From Aquipseudomonas alcaligenes_A (GTDB lineage: Bacteria > Pseudomonadota > Gammaproteobacteria > Pseudomonadales > Pseudomonadaceae): a DNA stretch of 64,000 bases. The notes under the pieces are model-generated. The model worked only from the letters and a program-made list of their open reading frames with translations, did not search any database and was not told where the DNA came from. Of the stretch, positions 18,210 through 27,184 are shown piece by piece. The DNA lies in assembly GCA_048595745.1 (NCBI GenBank), contig CP184361.1. One strand, given 5' to 3'. Each line of letters opens with the position of its first letter. Position 1 is the first letter of the stretch. The position numbers and the translations under genes were made by a program.

Positions 18210-19078
18210 GGTTTGAGCGCGGCCAACAGAGTGTCGAGGTTGTGCTGGAACATGCCCAGGTAGGTGCTGGCCGGCCCCTGGCTGGCCAGGGCATCGGAAT
18301 ACAGGGTGCCGCCGACGCGGGCTCCGGCCTCGTCGGCAATCTGCCGTACCAGACGCGGGTCGCGGATGTTTTCCACGAACACGGCGCGCACGCCTTCGCT
18401 GCGCAGCTGACGGATCAGTGCGGCGACTTCGGCAGCGGACGGCTCGTCATGGGTGGACAGGCCCTGCGGCGCGATGAACTGCAGCTGCCAGGCCTGGCCC
18501 AGGTAGCCGAAGGCATCGTGGCTGGTCACCACCTTGCGCTGGCTGGCCGGCAGGTCGGCGATGCGCGCGTTGGCAGTCTTGAGCAAGCTGTGCAGCCTGG
18601 TCAGGTAGGCGTCGCGGTTGGCGGCGTAGGCGTCGGCATGCGCCGGGTCGAGCTGGCTGAGCGCCTGGGTGATGTTGCGCACGTAGATCTCGGCGTTGCT
18701 CAGGCTCTGCCAGGCGTGTGGGTCGGCGACTTTCTCGCCGTCCTCTTCCAGCCACAGCGGCAGCACGCCTTGGCTGGCGTCGATGCGCCGGCCGCGCGCT
18801 TCGCTGCTGGCCAGCAGGCGTTCCAGCCAGGGTTCGAAGCCCAGGCCGTTGGCGATGATCAGGTCGGCCTGCAGCAGTGTGCGCGCATGTTCCGGGCTGG
18901 GTTCGAAGACATGGGCGTCTTCGTCGGGCCCGACCAGGTTGGTCAGGGCGATGTGCTCACCGCTAACGGCGCGGGTCAGGTCGGCGAGGATGCTGAAGCT
19001 GGTGACCACCTGCGGCTTGTCGGCGGCGGGCAGTGACAGCGGCAGGAGCAAAGCGATCAGGGCGAGCAGGGCGCGCAT
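18206..19078 (-). CDS. Metal ABC transporter, periplasmic binding protein (ZnuA/AztC-like)
   Basis: This is a 290-residue cluster A-I binding protein with a signal peptide (MRALLALIALLLPLSLPAA). Likely metal ligands lie in DAHVFEPSPE, DPHAWQS, TSHDAFGYL and LYSDAL. The His-rich loop of classical ZnuA is absent: only EEDGEKVAD sits before DPHAW. That fits AztC-like or manganese/zinc cluster A-I proteins. AAGGAA precedes the ATG. It follows the permease gene by 9 nt. Location behind a Zur box makes zinc the expected cargo. Confidence 0.9.
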   Translation of the reverse strand: MRALLALIALLLPLSLPAADKPQVVTSFSILADLTRAVSGEHIALTNLVGPDEDAHVFEPSPEHARTLLQADLIIANGLGFEPWLERLLASSEARGRRIDASQGVLPLWLEEDGEKVADPHAWQSLSNAEIYVRNITQALSQLDPAHADAYAANRDAYLTRLHSLLKTANARIADLPASQRKVVTSHDAFGYLGQAWQLQFIAPQGLSTHDEPSAAEVAALIRQLRSEGVRAVFVENIRDPRLVRQIADEAGARVGGTLYSDALASQGPASTYLGMFQHNLDTLLAALKP

Positions 19079-19087
19079 GGGGTTTCC

Positions 19088-19948
19088 TTAGGGTGATGTG
19101 GGTAAGGGGGCCGGGCGCCAGAGACCGTGGACCGGTCCGGCGATCACCGAGATCAGGTAGGCCAGCCCGGCCAGCAGGACGATGCAGGGTCCGCTCGGCA
19201 GGCCGGCGTGGTAGGACAGCAGCAGGCCGAGCCAGACGCTGGCGGCGCCGATCAGCGCGGCGAGCAGCAGCAGGTGCGGCAGGTGGCGGCTCCAGAAGCG
19301 CGCGGCGGCGGCCGGCAGCATCATCAGGCCGACCACCATCAAAGCGCCGATGGCTTGGAATCCCATCACCAGGTTCAGCACCACCAGGGCCAGGAACAGA
19401 CCATGCACCAGCGGACCGATGCGGCTGACGCTGCGCAGGAACAGCGGGTCGAGGCTGTCCAGCGCCAGCGGGCGGTAGATCATCAGCAATACGGTCAGGC
19501 TGATGGCCGCCACGCTGAGCATGCCGTGCAGGGTGGGCAGGTCCACCGCCAGCGCCGAGCCGAACAGCAGGTGCATCAGGTCCAGCTTGCGCCCGGCCAG
19601 GCCGAGCAGCAGCACGCCGCTGGCCAGCGAGATGGGGTACAGGGCGGCCAGGCTGGTGTCTTCGCGCAGCCCGGTGCGACGCGTGACCCAGGCGGCCAGC
19701 ATGGCCATGCCCAGGCCGGCGACCAGGCCACCGGCGGTCAGCGCCGGCAGGCTCAGGCCGAACAGCCAGAAGCCCAGCGCGGCGCCGGGCAGGATGCCGT
19801 GGGCGATGGCATCGCCAATCAGGCTCATGCGCCGCAGCATCAGGAACACCCCCAGCGGCGCGGCGCTGCAGGCCAGCGCTAGGCCGCCAAGCAGGGCGCG
19901 GCGTAGGAAGGCGAATTCGGCGAAGGGCTGCCACAGCGGGTCGAGCAT
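19088..19948 (-). CDS. Metal ABC transporter, permease (ZnuB-like)
   Basis: This is a 286-residue ABC-3 family permease with about eight hydrophobic helices. Its conserved cytoplasmic loop (LMLRRMSLIGDAIAHGILPGAALGF) is the standard zinc/manganese permease signature. It also shows FQAIGALMVVGLMMLPAAAARFW. It shares one base with the ATPase gene upstream and is followed 9 nt later by the binding-protein gene. The order ATPase, permease, binding protein forms a complete importer. Confidence 0.92.
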   Translation of the reverse strand: MLDPLWQPFAEFAFLRRALLGGLALACSAAPLGVFLMLRRMSLIGDAIAHGILPGAALGFWLFGLSLPALTAGGLVAGLGMAMLAAWVTRRTGLREDTSLAALYPISLASGVLLLGLAGRKLDLMHLLFGSALAVDLPTLHGMLSVAAISLTVLLMIYRPLALDSLDPLFLRSVSRIGPLVHGLFLALVVLNLVMGFQAIGALMVVGLMMLPAAAARFWSRHLPHLLLLAALIGAASVWLGLLLSYHAGLPSGPCIVLLAGLAYLISVIAGPVHGLWRPAPLPTSP

Positions 19949-20613
19949 CAGGCCACGCGCTCCAGACGCGCGCCGCGCAGTTCGCTGACCGGCGCCAGGA
20001 TGCAGCCCTGTGCGGACACCAGCAGGGCGTTGTCCAGCCAGTCGCTAAGGTGGCCCACGGCGTGGCTGACCACCAGCAGCGTGCGGCCTTCGGCTTGCCA
20101 CTGGCGGGCGCGTTGCCAGAACAGCGCCTGGCCTTCGGCGTCGAGCGCCGCTTCCGGTTCATCGAGCAGCAGCAGGCGGGCATCGGTCAGGTCGAGGCGG
20201 GCGAGCAGGGCGCGCTGCAGCTGGCCGCCGGACAGCGCCTCCAGCGGCAGTGCCTGCAGCCCGTTCAGCTGCCAGCGCTCCAGCGTCTGCTCCAGGCGGG
20301 CCCGCTGTGCGGCGCGCGAGTGCTTCTGTGACCACAGTCCGCCGGCCACCAGGGCGTCCAGGCGAATGGGAAACTGGCGGTCGAAGGCCTGCTGCTGAAC
20401 CAGCACGCCGATGCCGCCCGGGCGTGGCGCCTCCACCCGCACCCGGCCCGCCAGCGGCGCCTGCCAGCCGGCGATGACCTTGAGCAGGCTGCTCTTGCCA
20501 CAGCCGTTGTGGCCGATCACGGCGGTCAGGCTGCCGGCTGCCAGGTGCAGGTCCAGCGGTGGGGTCAGCGGGCGGCCGGGCGGCCCCCATTGCAGGCCCT
20601 CGCAGCGGATCAT
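19948..20613 (-). CDS. Metal ABC transporter, ATPase (ZnuC-like)
   Basis: This is a 221-residue ABC ATPase. It has Walker A GHNGCGKSS, the Q-loop VLVQQQAFDRQFP, signature LSGGQLQRALLAR, Walker B LLLLDEPEAALD and the H-loop VVSHAVGHL. FDRQFP after the Q-loop is typical of zinc/manganese importers. The ATG overlaps the folE2 stop (ATGA), so it is translationally coupled to the first gene of the operon. Confidence 0.92.
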   Translation of the reverse strand: MIRCEGLQWGPPGRPLTPPLDLHLAAGSLTAVIGHNGCGKSSLLKVIAGWQAPLAGRVRVEAPRPGGIGVLVQQQAFDRQFPIRLDALVAGGLWSQKHSRAAQRARLEQTLERWQLNGLQALPLEALSGGQLQRALLARLDLTDARLLLLDEPEAALDAEGQALFWQRARQWQAEGRTLLVVSHAVGHLSDWLDNALLVSAQGCILAPVSELRGARLERVA

Positions 20614-21506
20614 GCCGGCCGGCTCCAGTGGCTGCGGGCCACGGCATCGTGGGCATGCAGGCTTTCGGCGTGCACCACTTCCAGGGCGAAGCCGAGCAGC
20701 CCGTCCTGCTCGCGCAGGGTTTGGTGCAGGCGGCGCGCGGCGTCCTCGCAGAACATCAGGTTCTGCCCGTTGGCCAGGGCGAAGGCCTGTTCATCGGCGC
20801 GTTTGACCGCCGTCTGCAGGGCGGTGCCCAGGGCGGCCTCGGCGCTGTCCAGCCAGTGCAGCAGTGGCAGCTCTTGCAGCGTCGGGTCCAGGTGCAGCTG
20901 CAGGCGCGCCTCGCTGCGCTGGCTGTGCGGGGTGGCGAGGATGCCCTGTGAGCTGCCCAGCCAGTCGATGATGTCGGCATGATCGAGTGATTTACCGGCA
21001 AAATCGTCCACAAATCGCTGCTGAATCAGTTGCCGGGCCAGCGCCGCCGAGCACGGGCAGGTCGAGGAATAGCCCAGTGTCAGCTGCAGTTCCACGTGAA
21101 ACCCCGTGGCGTCCAGCCGGGTGTTGAGTGCCACGGGGTAGGCCTTCCAGCCGGCCAGCGGGCTGACCAGTGCCGGGCGCTTGAGCAGCAGCTCGCCGCG
21201 CAGGTTGAGGTAGGCACGTTGTGACAGGCCTTCGTGGCTGTCCAGGAACTGGCGTAGCACCCGCTGCACGGCCGGCAGGTTCAGCGGCTGGTGTTCCAGG
21301 GCTTCCAGTGCCAGATACAGGCGCGACATGTGAATGCCCCGCGCGCTGGCGTCATCCAGGCTGACCCCGGCGTCCACCCGGCAGGCCAGCGGCATGCCGG
21401 CCAGCTGCACGGGCAGGGCGATCTGCTGCATGCCGACGAAGTCCAGCGCGGGCTGCGCCTGGGCGCTGGTTTGCGCGGCGATATCGGGGAGAGTCAGGGC
21501 GTTCAT
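20610..21506 (-). CDS. folE2: GTP cyclohydrolase IB (FolE2)
   Basis: This 298-residue FolE2 makes dihydroneopterin triphosphate from GTP for folate and queuosine. It replaces the zinc-dependent FolE when zinc is low. Family marks are ARGIHMSRLYLALE and the Cys-containing loop GYSSTCPCSAALARQL, plus AHDAVARS near the end. Start ATG 21506 begins MNALTLPDIAAQ; a longer frame to 21539 runs into the Zur box and is unlikely. It is the first gene of a nine-gene leftward operon whose promoter overlaps a Zur operator 32-54 nt upstream. Confidence 0.94.
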   Translation of the reverse strand: MNALTLPDIAAQTSAQAQPALDFVGMQQIALPVQLAGMPLACRVDAGVSLDDASARGIHMSRLYLALEALEHQPLNLPAVQRVLRQFLDSHEGLSQRAYLNLRGELLLKRPALVSPLAGWKAYPVALNTRLDATGFHVELQLTLGYSSTCPCSAALARQLIQQRFVDDFAGKSLDHADIIDWLGSSQGILATPHSQRSEARLQLHLDPTLQELPLLHWLDSAEAALGTALQTAVKRADEQAFALANGQNLMFCEDAARRLHQTLREQDGLLGFALEVVHAESLHAHDAVARSHWSRPA

Positions 21507-21537
21507 CGGGAACCTGTGGCGGCGAGGGCGGTTGTTC

Positions 21538-21560
21538 AAAATGTTATGTTATAACAAAAT
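21538..21560. promoter_or_regulatory. Zur box in folE2/dksA2 divergent promoter
   Basis: The core TGTTAT-GTT-ATAACA (21542-21556) is symmetric. With its A/T flanks it is close to the gamma-proteobacterial Zur consensus (AATGTTATANTATAACATT, from memory). It stands alone in the 82 bp between the divergent folE2 (start 21506) and dksA2 (start 21589), so one site can control both operons. Confidence 0.9.
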
Positions 21561-21588
21561 AAAGTGACACCCCTGACGAGTCCACCCC

Positions 21589-22006
21589 GTGATCAGCGAA
21601 GCCGACCTGCTTGCCATGCCTGCCGACACCTACATGAACGAGGTGCAGCAGGCGTTCTTCCGCCAGCGCCTGCTGGAGCAGCGTGCCGAGCTGCAGCAGC
21701 GCATCGACGAGGAGTTCGGCCAGCTGCGCGAGCAGCAGCCGGCCAGCGATCCGGCTGACCTGGGCAGCGCCGAGGAGCAGCGCCAGTGGCAGCTGCGCCT
21801 GCTGGAGCGGGAGAAGAAGCTGCTCGACAAGATCGACGAAGCGCTGGAGCGCCTGGCCCGCGGCGAGTACGGCTGGTGCAGCGAGACCGGCGAGCCGATC
21901 GGCCTGCGCCGTCTGCTGCTGCGGCCCACCGCCAGCCTGTGCATCGAGGCCAAGGAACGTCAGGAACAACGCGAACGCCATATCCGTGATGTGCGAGGAA
22001 ACCCCA

Positions 22007-22014
<8 letters not shown>
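21589..22014 (+). CDS. dksA2: DksA2, zinc-independent DksA paralogue
   Basis: This 141-residue RNA-polymerase-binding DksA-family protein supports the stringent response without a full zinc finger. The coiled-coil covers about residues 20-92. The zinc-finger region reads C97-x2-T100...C118-x2-A121, so two of the four cysteines are replaced, as in P. aeruginosa DksA2. GTG 21589 (MISEADLLAMPADTY) is chosen because the family N-terminus matches; ATG 21616 is an alternative. It lies 33 nt from the Zur box and overlaps the COG0523 gene by 8 nt. Confidence 0.93.
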
Positions 22015-23211
<1,197 letters not shown>

Positions 23212-23212
<1 letters not shown>

Positions 23213-23853
23213 TGCTGGCACTCAAGCTGCGACCGCCGCCCCGCGCGTGTCTGGGGGCCGAGCCCGAGGTGCTTGCCGAGGCGCTGCAGGAGGGCGTCAA
23301 CCTGGCGGTCTGGCAGCGCCGCCTGGCGCCGCAGGTCGAGGACTTCGTGCGCATCCTGCTGGCCCAGCCGCTGGAGGTGGCGGAGTCCGTGCAGATCGAG
23401 GTGGGCGCCGACGAGCAGCTGCGCCTGCCCGCGCTGCTGCGGGCGCAGGCCGACTTTCATGGCTATGATGCCTTCATTGCCGATCTCACCTGGCTGGTCG
23501 AGGCCTTTGCCTGCCTGCTCGGTGCCCGGCGTATCGGTCTGCGTCTGCGCAGCCTGACCAAGCCGATGTGCCCGCGCTTCCACGTCGACCACGTGCCACT
23601 GCGGCTGATCAGCACCTACGCCGGGGTGGCCAGTGAATGGCTGGAAGAAGGCGGCATGGACCGCCGCCGTCTCGGCGAGGCCCAGGCCGAACCGCATGAC
23701 GGCGAGCGCATTCAGCGTCTGGAAGCTGGCTGGGTGGCGCTGGCCAAGGGCGAGAAGTGGTCGGGTAACGAAGGTGCCGGGTTGATTCACCGCTCGCCGA
23801 CTCCGCCGCCGGGTGAACGTCGTCTGCTGCTGACCCTGGACTGGCTGGCCTAG
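23212..23853 (+). CDS. DUF1826 domain-containing protein
   Basis: This 213-residue DUF1826 protein carries the conserved core CPRFHVDHVPLRLISTYAG. The Cys, two His and Asp of that core could bind metal. The C-terminus (ERRLLLTLDWL) is also typical of the family. DUF1826 genes repeatedly follow Zur-controlled COG0523 genes, so a role as partner or client of the upstream chaperone is likely, but no reaction is known. The start overlaps the COG0523 stop by one base. The TAG stop (23851-23853) is part of the CTAG that flanks the mobile element. Confidence 0.88.
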
Positions 23854-24068
23854 CAGGCCGTTGAAAAACTACCTCGGCTTTGGCTTCCTGCGTCGCCCTA
23901 CCTCCTGCATCCATGCAGTCGTGCGTTGCCATCGCAGCGTTAAAAACAGGCTCAAAATGCTCATTTACCAGTTGTAAACTGCGCTTTTTCGCCGTTTTGA
24001 CCAGCCGGAGGCTGTTACTAACGTTGCGCCTTGCGCTGGCGGCCTCGCCAACGTTTTTCAACAGCCAG
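23854..24068. mobile_element. 215-bp MITE-like element with CTAG target duplication
   Basis: The ends form imperfect terminal inverted repeats: CAGGCCGTTGAAAAAC on the left against CTGGCTGTTGAAAAAC read from the right end. CTAG flanks both sides exactly (23850-23853 and 24069-24072), as expected for a 4-bp target duplication. No transposase is encoded; a small open frame inside (minus strand, FEPVFNAAMATHDCMDAGGR) looks incidental. CTAG/YTAR duplications are typical of IS5-type transposition, so mobilisation in trans by such an IS is likely. From memory, similar repeats occur in other Pseudomonas genomes. Confidence 0.8.
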
Positions 24069-24422
24069 CTAGCGCGTCATCCACACGCCCTTGTACTGCT
24101 GTTCGCAGGCGGGCTTGAGGTAGCGGGCGTCGGTCGCGATGCCGTAGTAGTGGATGTCCTGCTGGTAGGGCGTGCCCTGTACCCTGGCGCTGCGGCATTC
24201 GCCGAAGGCGCCGATTGGGCACTGCTCGGCGAAGCTGACCTCGACCTTCTGCCCCTGCAGTTGCGGGGCGCAGAAGCCGGTGCGGAACAGGTTGGTCGGG
24301 ATGCTGCGGTTCTGCTGGCAGAGCTTCACCTCCACCTGCTTGCCCTCGGCATGCACCACGCAGGCCTCGGCCCAGGCCTGGCCGGCCAGGCTCAGCAACA
24401 GCAGGGCAAGCATCGCGCGCAT
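24069..24422 (-). CDS. Small secreted Cys-containing protein of unknown function
   Basis: This 117-residue protein has a signal peptide (MRAMLALLLLSLAGQAWA). Six cysteines remain after cleavage (EACVVH, KLCQQN, GFCAPQ, EQCPIGAFGECRS, ACEQQY), enough for three disulfides. ATG 24422 has GAGGAGA upstream; the longer frame to 24494 has no such site. It is divergent from the second COG0523 gene (70 nt apart) and sits inside the zinc locus, where comparable small hypothetical genes occur in Pseudomonas. Its stop uses the CTAG at the right edge of the mobile element. Confidence 0.75.
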   Translation of the reverse strand: MRAMLALLLLSLAGQAWAEACVVHAEGKQVEVKLCQQNRSIPTNLFRTGFCAPQLQGQKVEVSFAEQCPIGAFGECRSARVQGTPYQQDIHYYGIATDARYLKPACEQQYKGVWMTR

Positions 24423-24492
24423 CGCATCTCTCCTCGAACAAAGCGGCGACTTTAGCCTTTCCCGCCGCCGCGTGAAACCGCACCATAGGCCC

Positions 24493-25458
24493 ATGCTGAC
24501 TCAAATCCCTACCCATGTGATCGCCGGCCCGCTGGGTGCTGGCAAGACCAGCCTGATCCGCCACCTGTTGGCGCACAAACCGGCCCGCGAGCGCTGGGCG
24601 GTGTTGATCAACGAGTTCGGCCAGATCGGGCTGGACCAGGCACTGCTGGCTGGCTCCTACGATGGTGTCAGCCTGAGCGAGATCCCCGGTGGCTGCCTGT
24701 GCTGCGTGGCCGGCGCGCCTTTCCAGGTCGGCCTGGCTCGGCTGCTGCGCCAGGCCCGGCCGGATCGTCTACTGATCGAGCCTTCCGGCCTGGGGCACCC
24801 TCTGGAATTGCTGCGTCAGCTGGGCCAGGCGCCTTGGGCCGGGGTGCTGGCCCTACAGCCACCGGTGCTGGTGCTGGACGCCGCCGCCCTGGCCGCCGGC
24901 CAGGAGCTGCCGGAGAGCCAGCAGGCGACCCTGGCGCGGGCCGGTCTGCTGTTGCTGAACAAGGCGGAGAGCCTGGACGAGGCGGCGCGGGCAGAGCTGC
25001 AGGCGCAATTGCCGGCTGTGCCGCTGCGCTGGACCTGTCAGGGCGAGCTGGATTTCACCGAGCTGCCTGGCAGTGCTGTACAGGCCGGACCGGAGCAGGA
25101 CAACGGGCTGCCGGCCGCCGAGCGCGCGCCGCTGGCGCAGATCTGGCGTGACCCGCAGGAGCCGATCTGCCAGGTGCAGGCGCAGGCCGAGGGCTGGAGC
25201 ATCGGCTGGCGGGTACATCCTTCTCAGGTATTCGAGCTGGGGCGGGTGCAGGCCTGGCTGGCCGGGCTGCCTTGGCGGCGGGCCAAGCTGGTGCTGCACG
25301 GCGAGAGCGGCTGGCACTCGGCCAACGCGCTGCAAGGCGCGCCGCTGCAGTGGCGAGACAGTGAGTGGCGGCGCGATTCGCGGCTGGAGCTGATCTTCGC
25401 CACGCCGCAGCAGGTGCAGGCGCTGCAGGCCGGACTGCTGGCCTGTCGGTGGCGCTAG
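24493..25458 (+). CDS. Second COG0523 GTPase (CobW/ZigA-like)
   Basis: This is a 321-residue G3E GTPase, shorter than the first one. The P-loop is GPLGAGKTS (12-20), followed by LINEFGQIGLD. The CxCC motif is at Cys68-Leu-Cys70-Cys71 (GGCLCC). IEPSGLGHP forms the Walker B region and LNKAES the specificity motif (156-159). A CobW C-terminal domain is present (GWRVHPSQVFEL). Start ATG 24493 begins MLTQIPTHVIAG. No Zur-like palindrome is visible in the 70 bp upstream, so its regulation may differ from the first copy. Its TAG stop overlaps that of the convergent gene within a CTAG. Confidence 0.9.
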   Translation: MLTQIPTHVIAGPLGAGKTSLIRHLLAHKPARERWAVLINEFGQIGLDQALLAGSYDGVSLSEIPGGCLCCVAGAPFQVGLARLLRQARPDRLLIEPSGLGHPLELLRQLGQAPWAGVLALQPPVLVLDAAALAAGQELPESQQATLARAGLLLLNKAESLDEAARAELQAQLPAVPLRWTCQGELDFTELPGSAVQAGPEQDNGLPAAERAPLAQIWRDPQEPICQVQAQAEGWSIGWRVHPSQVFELGRVQAWLAGLPWRRAKLVLHGESGWHSANALQGAPLQWRDSEWRRDSRLELIFATPQQVQALQAGLLACRWR

Positions 25459-25808
25459 TGTTGCAGCAGCGCTTCGGCCAGGCTGCCGAGTAGCACCAGG
25501 GCCAGTAGCGCCAGGCTGGCGCGGCGCACGGCAGCGGAACGGCAGAAGGTGATCAGGCGGTTGTCCCGGGTATCGGCAAGCTGCAGTTGGTGTTCGTGCT
25601 CACCCGGCGCCTGGTGGAGTGCCTGCCAGGCGCGCGGCGCATCGCCGTCGTGCGGCAGCAGCAGGGCGTAGCGATGACCGCGGGCCTCCTCGCCGAGGTC
25701 GCAGGCGATGGCCTCGATGCCCAGCTCGTTGAGTCGATCGCGGAGGAAGTCGATGTAGCTGCCGTTGTCGGAGGTGCGCAGGTTCTGCAAGGCGTGGTCC
25801 TTGTCCAC
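25455..25808 (-). CDS. Small membrane-anchored protein, unknown
   Basis: This roughly 117-residue protein is read from GTG 25808, with no clear ribosome site. The soluble part (NGSYIDFLRDRLNELGIEAIACDLGEEARGHRYALLLP) resembles DUF2007-type signal-transducing proteins in spacing. A C-terminal membrane helix follows (ASLALLALVLLGSLAEALL). It is convergent with the COG0523 gene and their stop codons overlap. The start is uncertain because the frame stays open to 26117. Confidence 0.6.
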   Translation of the reverse strand: MDKDHALQNLRTSDNGSYIDFLRDRLNELGIEAIACDLGEEARGHRYALLLPHDGDAPRAWQALHQAPGEHEHQLQLADTRDNRLITFCRSAAVRRASLALLALVLLGSLAEALLQH

Positions 25809-25878
25809 GATGGTCGGGCCGGCCGCCGGGCGACCGGTCGCGATGGTAGCAGATTGCCAGTTTGTGATGCGTTTGGCG

Positions 25879-26709
25879 TTATGGGTGGGCCGCGAACCAG
25901 GCGAGTATCTTGCCCGCTGAGGCGGCGAACCACTCGTGGCCGCCCAGCGGCTCGGTGTAGCGTGCCGTTTCGATGCCCTGATAGAGCAGGCGGTCGTAGT
26001 AAAGATCCATGCTCCACCAGGGCACCACCGCATCGATGAAGCCATGCACAAACAGGGTCGGCGGGTGGTCGGCGGGCAGCTCCGGTACCACGCACAGCGG
26101 CCCGCTGCAGGTGGCATAGGAACCGGACTGGATGGCCAGGGCGCGGAATTTGCCGGGGAAGGACACCGCCATGCGGCTGGTGTTGTAGCCGCCGCTGCTG
26201 ATGCCGGTGGCGTACTGGCGCTGCGCGTTGAGCGGGCCGAAGTGACCGGCGGCGATCGCTGCCAACACGTTGCCGAGGAAGTCGTAGTCGGTGCTCAGCT
26301 CGTAGGCCTGCGCCAGGCCGGGGATATTGGTCTGCCAGAACAGATCGGCCGGCGCGCTGGGAGCGATCACCGCGTAGCCGTTGTCGAGCAGGGTGCGGAT
26401 CAGCTTGCCCTCGTAGAAGCCGCCGAACGGCTGGTTGCTGTAGTAGGTGAAGTTGTCCAGCGGGAAGAACGAGCCCTGGTAGACCAGCACCACCGGCCAG
26501 CCGCCGGCGGGTGGCGTGCCCAGTGGAGTCTGGTAGATCACCTGGCGGGCGCCGATCACGCCTGAGTCGATCCAGGTGGTCTGATGGGTGCAGCTGATCT
26601 TGGCGGGCAACAGCAGTGATTTGGGCCGTTCGCTGCAGCGCGAGTCGGCCAGGGTGGGCAGGGAGCAGAGCAGGAGCAGGCAGTAGAGCAGGGTGCGAGG
26701 AGCGATCAT
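25879..26709 (-). CDS. phaZ: Extracellular medium-chain-length PHA depolymerase
   Basis: This 276-residue secreted serine hydrolase cuts medium-chain-length polyhydroxyalkanoate outside the cell. It has a signal peptide (MIAPRTLLYCLLLLCSLPTLA) and strong resemblance to P. fluorescens GK13 PhaZ. The lipase-type nucleophile lies in GISSGGYN (Ser172). Asp226 (HGFIDAVVPW) and His258 (GGHEWF) complete the triad. Conserved stretches include VIYQTPLGTPPAGGWPVV and APSAPADLFWQTNIPGLAQAYELSTDYDF. GGAG lies 7 nt before the ATG and a sigma-70-like promoter is visible. A decayed copy of the same C-terminus lies 150 nt further right. Confidence 0.92.
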   Translation of the reverse strand: MIAPRTLLYCLLLLCSLPTLADSRCSERPKSLLLPAKISCTHQTTWIDSGVIGARQVIYQTPLGTPPAGGWPVVLVYQGSFFPLDNFTYYSNQPFGGFYEGKLIRTLLDNGYAVIAPSAPADLFWQTNIPGLAQAYELSTDYDFLGNVLAAIAAGHFGPLNAQRQYATGISSGGYNTSRMAVSFPGKFRALAIQSGSYATCSGPLCVVPELPADHPPTLFVHGFIDAVVPWWSMDLYYDRLLYQGIETARYTEPLGGHEWFAASAGKILAWFAAHP

Positions 26710-26751
26710 GGGAGTGATCTCCGGCGTTGTTATTGGGATTACTGCCTAGTG

Positions 26752-26780
26752 AATAGAAACAGGAATTCCGATTCCGTCAA
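26752..26780 (-). promoter_or_regulatory. Sigma-70-like promoter of phaZ
   Basis: On the minus strand, TTGACG - 17 nt - TCTATT lies 42-72 nt upstream of the phaZ ATG. The spacer contains CGGAATCGGAA, the complement of TTCCGATTCCG, which also occurs before the DUF1302 gene. A regulator binding this word would sit between -35 and -10. Confidence 0.55.
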
Positions 26781-26861
26781 ATGAGATAGACCTTCGTCTG
26801 GTGAGGTGCTGTCGAGTCGCGGGCTGGAGTAGCCGAGCCCGGGCGGACGGTGCGGGTGGGT

Positions 26862-27048
26862 TCAGGGGTGGCGCTGGAACCAGTCGAGAATCTTCGCAGG
26901 TGAGGCGGCGAACCACTCGTGGCCGCCGTCCGCCTCACTGTGCAGGGCTGTCTCCACGCCCTGGTAGAAAGCGGTCATGGTAGGGCTGCATGCTGCTCCA
27001 GGGCACGACGCGCTCTGCTAAGTCATGCGAGAACAGAATCTCCGGCAG
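26862..27048 (-). pseudogene. Decayed C-terminal fragment of a PHA depolymerase
   Basis: Read leftward, 27042-26962 encodes LFSHDLAERVVPWSSMQPYHDRF. Then, after a frameshift near 26970, it encodes YQGVETALHSEADGGHEWFA and AASPAKILDWFQRHP-stop. This matches the intact phaZ product (LFVHGFIDAVVPWWSMDLYYDR, YQGIETARYTEPLGGHEWFA, AGKILAWFAAHP). The catalytic His is kept and the Asp position is changed. About 60 C-terminal residues survive and everything upstream is lost. Confidence 0.85.
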
Positions 27049-27135
27049 TCGATGGATGGCGGCCTGAGAGCGCAGGGCGGCGGCAGAAAAATATCGGCCG
27101 CGACTTGCCAGGTTCTCGATCAGCTTCTACATTGC

Positions 27136-27159
27136 ATCGGAACCGATGTTCCGATTCCG
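27136..27159. promoter_or_regulatory. Inverted repeat and TTCCGATTCCG motif before DUF1302 gene
   Basis: ATCGGAAC-CGAT-GTTCCGAT (27136-27155) is an 8-bp inverted repeat, followed directly by a further TTCCGAT overlapping unit. It ends 25 nt before the GTG start. The 11-mer TTCCGATTCCG recurs in the phaZ promoter at 26766-26776. It may be a regulator site shared by both genes. Confidence 0.5.
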
Positions 27160-27184
27160 ATAAAAACAACAGCTGGAGGTCATC

